Below, piece by piece: positions 9,797 through 18,552 of a stretch of DNA of 64,000 nt. Numbering within the stretch: position 1 is the stretch's first letter; each line of letters begins with the position of its first letter. Origin of the DNA: Chitinophagaceae bacterium (GTDB lineage Bacteria; Bacteroidota; Bacteroidia; Chitinophagales; Chitinophagaceae); the NCBI GenBank assembly GCA_016713085.1, contig JADJPV010000001.1, positions 1,178,001 to 1,242,000 of the forward strand. The letters run 5' to 3'. A program made the position numbers and the translations under genes. Below the pieces are notes generated by a model. It did no database searches. It was not told the origin of the DNA and worked only from the letters and a program-made list of their open reading frames with translations.

Positions 9797-10347
9797 ATGA
9801 TACGTATTATTCTCGCCTCGATCATTTTCATTTCATTTGCTTTTACAACAAATGAAAAAAGCCGATTACAAATTCTCAACCTACCATCTATAATTTTAAA
9901 GTGGAAGGACTGGAAGGCGGCACAATTAATTTTGCCAACTTCAAAGGAAAAAAGATCCTGATTGTAAATACAGCTTCCAAATGCGGTTACACTCCTCAAT
10001 ACACTGAGTTGGAAGAACTGTATGAAAAGTATAAAGACAAATTAGTGGTGATTGGCTTTCCCGCAAATAATTTTGGCGGACAGGAGCCAGGCACAAATGC
10101 AGACATCAAAGAATTCTGCACCGGTACTTATCATATCACTTTTCCAATGGCATCGAAAATCAGTGTAAAGGGCGATGATATGCATCCGCTTTACAAATGG
10201 CTCACCAGCAAAGAAAAGAATGGTGTATTGGATGCTGAAATAAAATGGAACTTTAATAAATTTCTGATCAATGAAAACGGACAACTGGTTGCATACTTTG
10301 GAAGCAACGTAAAACCGCTGATTGAAGAGATTACAAGTAAGCTATAA
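9797..10347 (+). CDS. Glutathione peroxidase family protein, exported (frameshifted)
   Basis: Thiol peroxidase that reduces hydroperoxides. The core motif is complete: NTASKCGYTPQYTELEELY with the peroxidatic Cys, then GFPANNFGGQEPG and KWNFNKFLI. An N-terminal segment MIRIILASIIFISFAFTT suggests export to the periplasm. The signal and the catalytic domain lie in different frames. One missing A in the A-run at 9855-9860 would join them as TNEKKPITNSQPTIYNFKVEGL, giving 183 aa, so a sequence error is likely. A terminator follows at 10370. A paralogue lies at 51767-52429. Confidence 0.88.
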
Positions 10348-10369
10348 CCTCAGGTTTCATATCCCTTTG

Positions 10370-10400
10370 CCTGTGTGTTGTTATAACACACAGGTTTTTT
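10370..10400 (+). terminator. Rho-independent terminator of gpx
   Basis: Perfect 10-bp stem (CCTGTGTGTT / AACACACAGG), loop GTTAT, then a T6 run. It separates gpx from the toxin-antitoxin pair. Confidence 0.85.
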
Positions 10401-10402
10401 AT

Positions 10403-10433
10403 TTTATGAATCCCGTCATTTATTTTAACTTTA
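10403..10433 (+). promoter_or_regulatory. Predicted promoter of the toxin-antitoxin operon
   Basis: TTTA at 10403-10406, exactly 19 nt, then TAACTTTA at 10426-10433 (one mismatch from TAnnTTTG). The antitoxin ATG follows 15 nt downstream. Confidence 0.5.
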
Positions 10434-10448
10434 AGAAAATAACTAATC

Positions 10449-10631
10449 ATGTTGCTCAAAAAAGAAGTGTTGAAGAGTTTAAAAGAATTACCTGATGAAT
10501 TTTCTGTTGATGAAGCAATTGACCGGCTTATTCTTTTACACAAAATCAACAAGGGGCGTGAAGAGATTAAACAAGGCAAAGGACTTACAACTGAGCAGGC
10601 AAAGAAAAAGCTGAAGAAATGGCTGAACTGA
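10449..10631 (+). CDS. Antitoxin of a RelE/ParE-type toxin-antitoxin pair
   Basis: A 60-aa acidic-then-basic helical protein. The N-terminal part (LKSLKELPDEFSVDEAIDRLILL) looks like the small dimerising segment of Bacteroidota antitoxins, and the C-terminal Lys-rich tail (TTEQAKKKLKKWLN) would wrap the toxin. The gene overlaps the toxin start by 13 nt, the usual arrangement for coupled translation. Such antitoxins normally also repress their own promoter; no operator palindrome is obvious here. Assignment rests on size, context and partner. Confidence 0.75.
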   Translation: MLLKKEVLKSLKELPDEFSVDEAIDRLILLHKINKGREEIKQGKGLTTEQAKKKLKKWLN

Positions 10632-10939
10632 TATGGGCACCATCTGCACTAAAAGATATTGACGAAATAGCCAGATATATTTCCAACGACTCATTACAAG
10701 CGGCAGAAAATATGGTTCAATTATTTTTTGACCGTACAGAAGTATTACAAACACATCCTAACTTCGGCAAACCTGTTCCTGAATTGGAAAGTAAACGGTT
10801 TCGGGAATTGCCTGTTAGCCGTTACCGAATTATCTATGAAGTAGTTTCAAAAAACAAGATTCACATTCTTACAGTTCATCATCAGTCAAGGTTGCTGGAA
10901 AATAATCCAGTTTATAAAAAACGCTTGAAAAGAAAATAA
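10619..10939 (+). CDS. RelE/ParE-superfamily toxin
   Basis: A 106-aa protein with the ParE-like layout: an N-terminal strand and helix (LIWAPSALKDIDEIARYISND), a middle NFGKPVPELESKRFRELPVSR, and the C-terminal RYRIIYEV...IHILTVHHQSRLL strand pair where the conserved Arg and Tyr lie. ParE members poison gyrase and RelE members cleave mRNA on ribosomes; the Arg-rich strands here fit the ParE/YafQ-like group but do not settle the target. It is co-transcribed with the antitoxin by overlap and looks intact. Confidence 0.85.
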   Translation: MAELIWAPSALKDIDEIARYISNDSLQAAENMVQLFFDRTEVLQTHPNFGKPVPELESKRFRELPVSRYRIIYEVVSKNKIHILTVHHQSRLLENNPVYKKRLKRK

Positions 10940-10989
10940 ACTGACTTGCTAAATCAGTTACTTCTGGTTTTTTTATTTCCTTCAAATCC

Positions 10990-10997
10990 TATCTTCG
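10990..10997 (+). promoter_or_regulatory. -7 box abutting the holB start (leaderless geometry)
   Basis: TATCTTCG, one mismatch from TAnnTTTG. Only 4 nt separate it from the holB ATG at 11002, the same geometry as at pheS, tadA and dacB. Confidence 0.5.
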
Positions 10998-11001
10998 CCA
11001 C

Positions 11002-12181
11002 ATGCAATTCAGCAACATTATTGGCCAGCAGGAAATCATCCGGCAACTGCAGGAAATGGTTGATCACAACCGCCTGAGCCATGCATTGCTGTTTCTTGGA
11101 AAAGAAGGAAGTGGTGCTTTGCCACTTGCCCTTGCTTTCAGTGGTTATGTGGTAAGCCAGAGCGAAAAAAAGTAAACCGGTAGCTGCAACTGTTTCTTTG
11201 TTTGGTGAAGAACCGGCTGCAGCAATTTCTTCATCGCATGGAAGTGAACTGGCTGAAAAATACATTCATCCTGATATTCATTACAGTTATCCCGTTATCA
11301 CAAAAAAAAGCGGCGACAAACCAATCAGTACCGATTACATCACCGAATGGAGAGAATTCATTAAACTTTATCCCTACGGAAATGTGTACGATTGGTTACA
11401 GTTTATTGGCGCTGAAAACAAACAGGGAAATATTACCGCTGCAGAATGTGCCGACATCATCCGTAAACTCAACCTCAAAAGTTTTGAGAGCGAATACAAA
11501 ATCCTCGTTTTGTGGATGGCAGAATTTTTAGGCAAGGAAGGAAATAAATTATTAAAGCTGATTGAAGAACCACCGGCCAATACCCTGTTTGTACTGGTGG
11601 CTGAAAATGAAGACATGGTTTTACCCACCATCATCAGCCGTTGCCAGACTGTCCGCATACCACTTATTGAAATAACAGAAGTGGCAACTGCCTTAATAGA
11701 ACGCAGCAAATTAAATGAAGACCAGGCCAACCAGATTGCCGGAGTCAGCGAAGGCAATTACCGGGAAGCACTTCAACTCATTCAGCATGCAGAAGAAGAT
11801 TGGCAGGGTTTGCTGAGGGAATGGCTGAATGCGGTTTTGAAAACCGGCCCGGTTGCGCAGGTGAAGTGGGTAGATGTCATCAGTCAGCAGGGAAGGGAAA
11901 AACAAAAACAATTCCTACGATATTTTACACACCTGCTGGAGCAGAGCATCCGCCTGCGGACCATGGGTGAAGATCGATTGCCACTTACCGGGGCTGAAAA
12001 GGATTTTGCCCTCCGCCTCAACAAACTTTGCGATGTGAGCCAGCAAAAAGCCATAACCGAAGAACTCGACAGGGCTTCCTATTATATAGAACGGAATGCC
12101 AACGCCAAAATGCTGTTCATGGCGCTCACCATCAAGCTCTACCATATTATTGCCAATAAATCGGCTATTGAGGTTTCGTAA
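11002..12181 (+). CDS. holB: DNA polymerase III delta-prime subunit (frameshifted)
   Basis: Clamp-loader subunit of the replicative polymerase. The first frame (11002-11175) reads FSNIIGQQEIIRQLQEM ... SHALLFLGKEGSGALPLALAF, the AAA+ N-terminus with a Walker A-like loop. A TAA ends it right after an A7 run (11165-11171). The next frame continues as HPDIHYSYPVI, SGDKPISTDYITEWREF, then KLLKLIEEPPANTLFVLVAEN and the sensor SRCQTVRIP, all typical of Bacteroidota delta-prime. Removing one A restores about 392 aa, so a sequence error is likely. The four-Cys zinc module usual before HPDIHYSYP is not visible; the region has Ser and Ala instead. The C-terminal collar domain is helical and complete. 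Confidence 0.9.
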
Positions 12182-12501
12182 CGGTGAGGGCGGGTGGGTG
12201 AGAGTTTCGTCGGTGGGGGGGTGGTTGTGTCGTTCTTATTGTCAGTGCTCAACACAGCCTACGCCCTCGTCGGACAGGCCACCCGATAATAACGGTCAGA
12301 CGGAGCCTCAGACCAGATGCTGACTATTCCCGAAAAAACTCTATTTTTGATAGATTGACCTGTGATGCATGGTTTGTGAAAAATAACAGGTTGAAACGTG
12401 AAAAGAGATTTGTGCAGGCTGTGAATCATTAAATGTCTTCGTTGTGTTAATTACTTCTACATATTACCAGTCATTTGAGGAGGTTTTTGCTCCATAGTAA
12501 T
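12182..12501. other. Gene-free spacer with a G-rich tract
   Basis: No convincing gene lies between holB and the PSP1 gene. The first ~130 nt are much more GC-rich than their surroundings. Three GGG runs at 12188-12198 and a G7 run at 12215-12221 could in principle form a G-quadruplex with one long loop. The rest is AT-rich with a short GGAG/CTCC hairpin near 12480. Confidence 0.4.
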
Positions 12502-12550
12502 ATGAACGTCCCGCCTGATGCGGGCATGCGACGCAACAAAAGCTTAATAG
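12502..12550 (+). repeat. Dispersed repeat, copy A (with internal hairpin)
   Basis: It shares ATGAACGT at one end and GCGACGCAACAAAAG(C/T)TTAATAG at the other with copy B at 28342-28380, in opposite orientation. Between these blocks copy A carries a CCCGC-CTGAT-GCGGG hairpin where copy B has eight different bases. It is a noncoding repeat family upstream of the PSP1 gene. Confidence 0.65.
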
Positions 12551-12612
12551 ATATTCTGCTGCTTGCCCCATCCCTTCTTCATTTATTATTCATCTTTTAA
12601 TTTCTCATTATA

Positions 12613-13995
12613 ATGAGTTGTACAAGTTGTGGTACGGGATCTCCGAACGGATGCAAGAGCAACGGCAGTTGCAGTACAGGTGGCTGTAACAGGCTGAATG
12701 TGCATGACTGGCTGGCCAATCTTCCTTTCAGCGACCCCAATGATTGCCGTGTGGTGGAAGTAACTTTCAATAACGGAAGCCGTAAAGAATTTTACCGGAA
12801 CAATACTTTGCAAACCTTCATTAAAGGTGATATGGTTGCAGTGGAAGGCATGAGCGGATATGATATTGGTATGGTGAACATAAGCGGTGAAATGGTTCGC
12901 CTGCAGATGAAAAAGAAAGGGGTGAAGGAAGAAAATCCTGAAATGAAAAAGATCATGCGCCGGGCCAATGAAATGGATCTGCAGAAATGGAAGGAAAGCA
13001 AGGATCGTGAAAAACCTGCTTTGGTTAGGGCAAGAGCAGCGGCCATACAAATGAACCTGGATATGAAACTGATTGAAGTGGAATTCCAGGCTGATGGACG
13101 AAAAGCAACTTTTTATTATACTGCCGAAGACCGTGTTGATTTCCGTGAACTGATTAAAATCTTTGCCGGAGATTTTAAGATAAAAGTGGAAATGAAACAG
13201 ATCGGTATTCGCCAGGAAGCAGCCAAGATTGGCGGCATTGGCAGTTGCGGCCGTGAATTTTGCTGCAGCACATGGCTCAGCGATTTCAAAAAGTGTAACC
13301 ACCACTATTGCCCGTTACCAGAATTTAAGTATTAACCAGGCAAAACTCAGCGGTCAATGCGGCCGTTTGAAATGCTGTTTAAATTTTGAGCTGGATACTT
13401 ACTTAGATGCTTTACAGAATTTTCCGAACAATGCAGATGTACTTGAACTGAGCAGGGGAACTGCACAGCTCATTAAAAAGATATTTTCAAAAACCTGATG
13501 TGGTATGTGCTGCCCGACAGCAACAAACAATATCCAGTTCCAATTGAAAGGGTAAAAGAAATCAGGCTGATGAATGTAAAAGGTCAGCGACCTGATGAAT
13601 TGGGTGCTGTTGAATTATCTGCAGCCAAAGCAGCAGAAGCGAAAGAAAGTGCACATGTGGAACTGGTAGGCCAAATCAGTTTACAAACACTGGAACGTGA
13701 CAGCCGCAGAAGAAGAGATAAAGAACAGGGGCAGCAACGGAAACAACAGGACGGTAACAGGCAACAGGGTGGTCAGCAAAAACAACAGCAGCAACAAAGA
13801 AGGCCACAACAAAACCGACCACAACAACAAGGTGGTGGAAGTGGTCAGCAAAATAAACAGGGCGGACAGGGTAATCAGCAGCGGCCGCAACAACAACGAC
13901 CGCCGCAGCAGCAACGGCCTCAACAACAGAAGCCACAGCAGCAGAACAGGCCGCCGCTTGATATTAAAAAGCAGCCGCCAAAAACCGACAGTTAA
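12613..13995 (+). CDS. PSP1-domain protein (RicT/YaaT-like) with Gln-rich tail (two frameshifts)
   Basis: The Cys-rich start (MSCTSCGTGSPNGC) is followed by the PSP1 domain: DCRVVEVTFNNGSRKEFY, then KATFYYTAEDRVDFRELIK and IGIRQEAAKIGGIGSCGREFCC, and after the first break SGQCGRLKCCLNFELDTYLDAL. RicT-type proteins are cytoplasmic and in Bacillus act in a complex affecting RNA processing (family knowledge). There are two lesions, an extra A at 13288-13292 and a missing A at 13474-13478. Correcting both restores SDFKSVTTTIARYQN and KKDIFKNLMWYVLPDSN, the expected conserved text, so both are probably sequence errors. Full length is about 460 aa. The last ~100 residues are low-complexity Gln/Arg/Pro/Gly/Asn, probably disordered and possibly RNA-binding. 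Confidence 0.88.
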
Positions 13996-14012
13996 TTAAT
14001 TGACAGATATTG

Positions 14013-14040
14013 AAACCCCGACGAAAGTTGGGGTTTTTTA
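14013..14040 (+). terminator. Rho-independent terminator of the PSP1 gene
   Basis: A 10-bp stem (AAACCCCGAC / GTTGGGGTTT, one G-T pair) with a GAAA tetraloop, followed by T6. It is clean and sits 18 nt after the stop. Confidence 0.85.
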
Positions 14041-14116
14041 ATTCTTATTCTCTTGGAAAATCTTATCCAGTTTCGTTGATTTACATTTCAGCAGCATTCC
14101 CTAACTTACTGTAACT

Positions 14117-14975
14117 ATGCCCCGCTGGATGAAACGATCCTTTAAAATTATTGGAATTATCTTACTGCTCTGGCTCATTCTTGCACAAGGCTGTATGAAG
14201 ATGCGCATCAGTGATAAAAAAGCTAAAAAGGAATTTGCTGATGCTGGTATAAAATTACAAACCCTTATAAAAAACGGTAATGGGTTTCCCCCTGCACTAT
14301 GCACAAACGGGAAATGACACAATGCCCACTTTGTTATTTGTACACGGGACTCCCGGCAGTTGGGATGCATTTAAAAGTTATTTAAAAAATAAAGAACTCC
14401 TACAAAACTATCGTGTCATTTCTGTTGATCGTCCGGGTTTTGGTTATAGCGATTTCGGCAATGCAATGAATCTTACACAGCAAACAGAAATCATTGCTGC
14501 CTGGATGGACAGTATCAATAACAATAAACCGTTTATTATTATTGGTCATAGCCTGGGCGGACCGATGGCTGTGAAACTGGCTGCAGCCCGGCCTCATTAC
14601 ACAAAAGCAATTGTATTACTTGCTCCATCACTTGATCCTGCTTTGGAAAAGCCGGAAAAGTGGCGGCCTGTTTTATTTAAAACACCACTAAATTTATTCG
14701 TGCCGGGTGTACTGCGCCCAAGCAATGAAGAATTGTGGTACTTAAAAAAAGACTTGAAAGACATGCTGAGTGAATATGAAAAAATAACCTGCCCTGTTTA
14801 CTTATTGCATGGAAAAAAAGATATGCTTGTTCCTTACTCCAATACTGTGTTTGCAGAAAAAATGCTGACGAAAACAGATTCATTTGTTCTGACAACATTT
14901 GAAAAGGAAAATCATTTTATTGTATGGACGAGGGAGAAAGAGATTGTTGAGTTGCTGATGAAGTTGAAACAATAA
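14117..14975 (+). CDS. Alpha/beta-fold hydrolase, membrane-anchored (frameshifted)
   Basis: Serine hydrolase of unknown substrate. The N-terminus has a basic stretch and one membrane or lipoprotein-like segment (IIGIILLLWLILAQGC). The catalytic domain shows the oxyanion-region HGTPGSW, the nucleophile elbow GHSLGG (Ser), a late acid in LLHGKKDMLVPY and the catalytic His in KENHFIVW. The anchor and the catalytic domain are in different frames; removing one C from the C5 run at 14288-14292 joins them (GNGFPLHYAQTGND), giving about 285 aa, so a sequence error is likely. It is a single-gene unit after the PSP1 terminator, convergent with the next minus-strand gene. Confidence 0.85.
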
Positions 14976-14992
14976 AGAATCCCTTGTTTATC

Positions 14993-15499
14993 TTATGAGT
15001 TACTGAAAATAGAAAAGTATCTCTTAAACCTTTCGCTGATACTTCTAGTAATACTTCTGGAAATAAAAACAATAGCAGTATTGATAAAAACCATGAAGAA
15101 TAAAAAACCTACAAACAACTCTTCGCTCCAGCCTTCAACTATTAAATGATACAGATTTTTTATTCCAATTACGTTTGAAATCAGGAAAAACAGAAAAAAA
15201 ATGATATTTGGTCGAACAGATACTATAAGTTTTGTTTGACCAACTTCCGACTCAGCAATTGTTCCTTTCAGGTAAGATAGCTCAGTTTCGAACCCTTTTA
15301 TAACACTTAACGACCATTTAGGACTTAACACAAATACATTGGGATAATCAATAAATCTCCCTGTAATATTCACACGTGCATAAAATCCTTTTGTACCATC
15401 TATTAACCATTGTAATTGCTCCACAAATTGTTCTTTTGAATACGCTAATAAGTAAACAGACTTAGCTCCAAAAAATGTTTGTACAAAAAAACGAATCAT
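14993..15499 (-). CDS. Hypothetical membrane protein
   Basis: A 168-aa protein I do not recognise. The N-terminal ~100 residues are soluble with alternating strands and a PNVFVLSPKWSLSVI stretch. Two membrane segments follow (IIFFLFFLISNVIGI and ELFVGFLFFMVFINTAIVFI) and a basic C-terminus. The start ATG at 15499 is a clear one. It lies between the hydrolase (convergent) and the GH3 fusion (same strand, 17 nt upstream), so it may be the last gene of that transcript. Confidence 0.55.
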   Translation of the reverse strand: MIRFFVQTFFGAKSVYLLAYSKEQFVEQLQWLIDGTKGFYARVNITGRFIDYPNVFVLSPKWSLSVIKGFETELSYLKGTIAESEVGQTKLIVSVRPNIIFFLFFLISNVIGIKNLYHLIVEGWSEELFVGFLFFMVFINTAIVFISRSITRSISERFKRYFSIFSNS

Positions 15500-15516
15500 G
15501 TGTTTCTATTTGGGTT

Positions 15517-18467
15517 TTACTGATTCAGTATTACTTTGTACAACGCATCCTGAATCTTCCCCCTTACATTCATCGTCAGTAATTTTGTATTGGTACCGCC
15601 ATCAGGGTGTACACGGTTGCTTAAAAAATGTACACGATTTTATTTTCCGGATCGGCCCATACACCTGTACCTGTATAACCAGTATGCCCAAATGTTGAAG
15701 GCGATACACTCAAAGCAGGATAAGGATCCTTCCTTGTAAGATTATCTTTCTCCGGTTTATCAAAGCCCAATCCTCTTCTGCTGTTGGGGCTTCCGTAAGA
15801 AATAAAGAGCTGTACGGTTTCAGGTTTAAAGAATGTTTTATTGCCAATCGTTCCACCATTGTTGAGCATCTGCAGTAATACAGCTAATTCATAAGCGGTA
15901 CTGAACAATCCTGCATGTCCTGCAATACCACCAAACATGGCTGCACCGGGATCATGCACATCACCTCTTAATAACTGACGGCGAAATTTTTCTTCTCTTT
16001 CTGTAGGCACAATACGGTTAATAGGCAAATGCTGCAATGGCAAAAAACCGGTTGCCTGAAAATGCAATGGTTCATAAAATGTTTTGCGTACATACTCATC
16101 CAGTGTCATTCCGGTAATCTGCTCAACGATTCTGCCTAAGAAAATAAAATCATTATCACTGTACACATATTTTCCAAAAGGCCCGAGGTCACTTTGCAGA
16201 ATACGCTGCTTCATGGTATCAACCCAATCTCTTCGCATATAAAAATTATCAGCTACACGAACATCGTATTCTTCAGCCGGTCCATTAGTATAAAGATTTT
16301 GAAAAGGAACGCCGCTCACTGTATCCATCGTTTCCCTGAAAAAAGGAATGTACGATTTCAACCCTGCCTGGTGCAGCAGTATATCATGAATCACCAGATC
16401 CTGTTTGTTGGTTCCATTCACCCAAGGAAGATAATAGCCGAGCTTTTGCTGCAGATCAAGTTTCCCTTCTTCATACAGTTTCATTACAGAAAGCGTAGTT
16501 GCACAAATCTATGTTACAGATGCCATATCAAACACGGATTCAAGTGTCATCGGTTCAGCCTGTTCATAGGTATAATATCCATATGCTTTTTCAAAAACAA
16601 TCTTTCCATCTTTCACTGCAAGCACCACACAACCCGGTGCTGCTTTTTTTTCAATGGCGTCCGCCGCAATAGAATCAACTGTTGCAAATTTTGTTTCATC
16701 TATTTTTTCAACAGGCAATATGGCAGCTTTCACTTCAGCGTATTCAAGTCCTGTTCCGAATGTCAATTCATCACAAACTGTAACAGGTAATTTACCCATT
16801 GGCATTAACTTACCTGTAAGAATATCAAATGCTGAGGCCTGTGTAATACTGTCATCTTCATAACAAACCATACTGTTCTTCGCAGTACAGAAATTTTTCA
16901 TCGCATAAGGATTCCCAAAAGCAAGCAAAACAGATTTCGGCAATTCCAGTAAACGGCTGGCCAACTGAACAGAAGATGAGCTCATGCCAAAATTATTCTG
17001 TGGTCTGCGGCTGTAAGCATGCACGCCAACAACTACCTGCTGGTAATTATGTTTGAGCAGTTCAACGAGCGACAAAATAGTACCGGCATCTTTTTTATAA
17101 GAAAAGAAGAACACATCTGCTTTCAATTCTTCCCGCATCTTTTTGATCATCACATTATCTGCCGTTATCCCAATTGCCACGTAAGCGATCTTACGCTGTT
17201 CATTGGTTGCTTTGTTCATGAACGACATCGTTGCAGCAGATAATGGCAACACATTTTTTTCATTCTTCAGTAACGTAATGGATTTATCAGTAATAAACCG
17301 TTTCAGGTTCTCTGTATTTGCATTCAAATCATTCGCAAGGTTGTTAGTATCAATTGGTTTCAATTCACCCAATCCATATAAATATTTTGCTATTAATACA
17401 CGCTCTAACCTGCTGTTAATATCAGACCAGTGAAGTTTTTTCTTTTTGATTGCATACTTAATTTTCTTAATAGCAGCAGGAACATCACCGGGCAAACAAA
17501 GCAAATCATTCCCTGCAATCAGCGACTGTGCGCTTGACTGTCCATCAGGAAAAAACTTTTTTACTCCCTGCATTTCCAATGCATCTGTAAATGTTAATCC
17601 TTTGTACTGAAGTTCTTCACGCAGCAGTTTTGTTACATTATTATACGAAAGTGAAGTGGCAACATTTTTTGTATTATCAATTGCAGGAATATACAAGTGA
17701 GCAATCATCACACTGCCTACCCCGTTATGAAAAAGTTCACGGAAAGGATATAATTCCAGTGAATCTAATTGCGGTCTTGTTTTATTAATCACCGGCAGAT
17801 CAAGATGACTGTCCGTATCTGTATCACCATGACCGGGAAAATGTTTAGCACATGCCATCACTCCAACATCCTGCATACCTTTCATACACTGCACACCAAA
17901 CAGTGCAACTTTATACCTGTCTTCGCCAAAAGAACGGTCATTGATTACGGGATTGTTTGGATTGTTGTTGACGTCAACAACCGGAGCAAAGTTTACCTGT
18001 ATGCCCATGCGCTTACATTGTTCACCAATCAGCTTTCAGTATTGATAGGCTAACGCAGAATCCTGCACAGCACCCAGCATTAATTGACGTGGTAGAGAAA
18101 TCACACTGTCTAACCGCATCCCTAATCCCCATTCGCCATCAATCGTAATCAGCAAAGGTGTTTGTGCAATGCTTTGATAATAGTTGGTAAGATTGGCCTG
18201 CCGAACCGGTCCACCCTGGAAAAAACAGAGTCCGCCAACATTATATTTTTTAATTTGATCAGTTACCTGTTTAACATGTGCTGCCCCTAAATTACTATGT
18301 GCCCTGATGATCATGAGCTGTGCAATCTTCTGATCATTTGTAAGAGTTTGCATCACACTGTCGGCCCAGCGTTTGGCCCGTTCCTGTTTAGTTTGTGATA
18401 AAGCGAAATAACCGGAAAGCAATACGGCGGCAGATAAAAGTAATTTTTTCATTCTTATTTTCTTCAT
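15517..18467 (-). pseudogene. GH3 beta-N-acetylhexosaminidase / serine beta-lactamase-like fusion (two nonsense codons, one frameshift)
   Basis: When joined it encodes about 983 aa: signal peptide, NagZ-like GH3 domain, then a class-C beta-lactamase (CubicO) domain. This fusion is known in Bacteroidota and is thought to act in periplasmic peptidoglycan or muropeptide handling. GH3 signatures are KHFPGHGDTDTDSHLDLP and the nucleophile loop FTDALEMQGV. The C-terminal domain has YSDNDF and HTGYTG. Lesions: TGA at 18036-18038 (context AYQY-stop-KLIGEQC); TAG at 16509-16511, exactly where the catalytic Lys of the SxxK motif (SVT-stop) should be; and a missing T at 15623-15628, after which the frame continues as LSNRVHPDGGTNTKLL to 15517. 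No frame change occurs at the two stops. Either a decaying gene or sequence errors; the general error pattern favours the latter, but three lesions in one gene leave this open. Confidence 0.8.
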
Positions 18468-18520
18468 TACGAATCAGCTAAAGATAACGAATTATCCTGC
18501 GCCGGTTGGTTGAAGAGCCG

Positions 18521-18528
18521 TATTTTTG
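18521..18528 (+). promoter_or_regulatory. Predicted -7 box for mutL
   Basis: TATTTTTG, an exact TAnnTTTG match, 24 nt before the GTG start, with AGGAGG between (18539-18545). No clear -33 element. Confidence 0.5.
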
Positions 18529-18552
18529 CCGCTTCAAAAGGAGGAAGTGTAA

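Noticed and set aside
11165..11175. Programmed -1 frameshift at A AAA AAG in holB
   Set aside because: The heptamer looks like the dnaX slip site, but the downstream frame needs +1 (or -2), and similar breaks occur in nine other genes, so a sequence error explains it better.
12586..13305. Minus-strand 239-codon ORF opposite the PSP1 gene
   Set aside because: It is the antisense of a strongly conserved PSP1 domain and has no recognisable motif.
13676..13936. Apparent minus-strand proteins over the Gln-rich region
   Set aside because: These low-complexity Val/Ala or Leu-rich frames are shadows of the CAA/CAG repeats of the PSP1 gene.
16194..16790. Plus-strand ORF of 198 codons over the GH3 fusion
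   Set aside because: Composition and lack of any recognisable domain show it is an antisense shadow of the conserved minus-strand gene.
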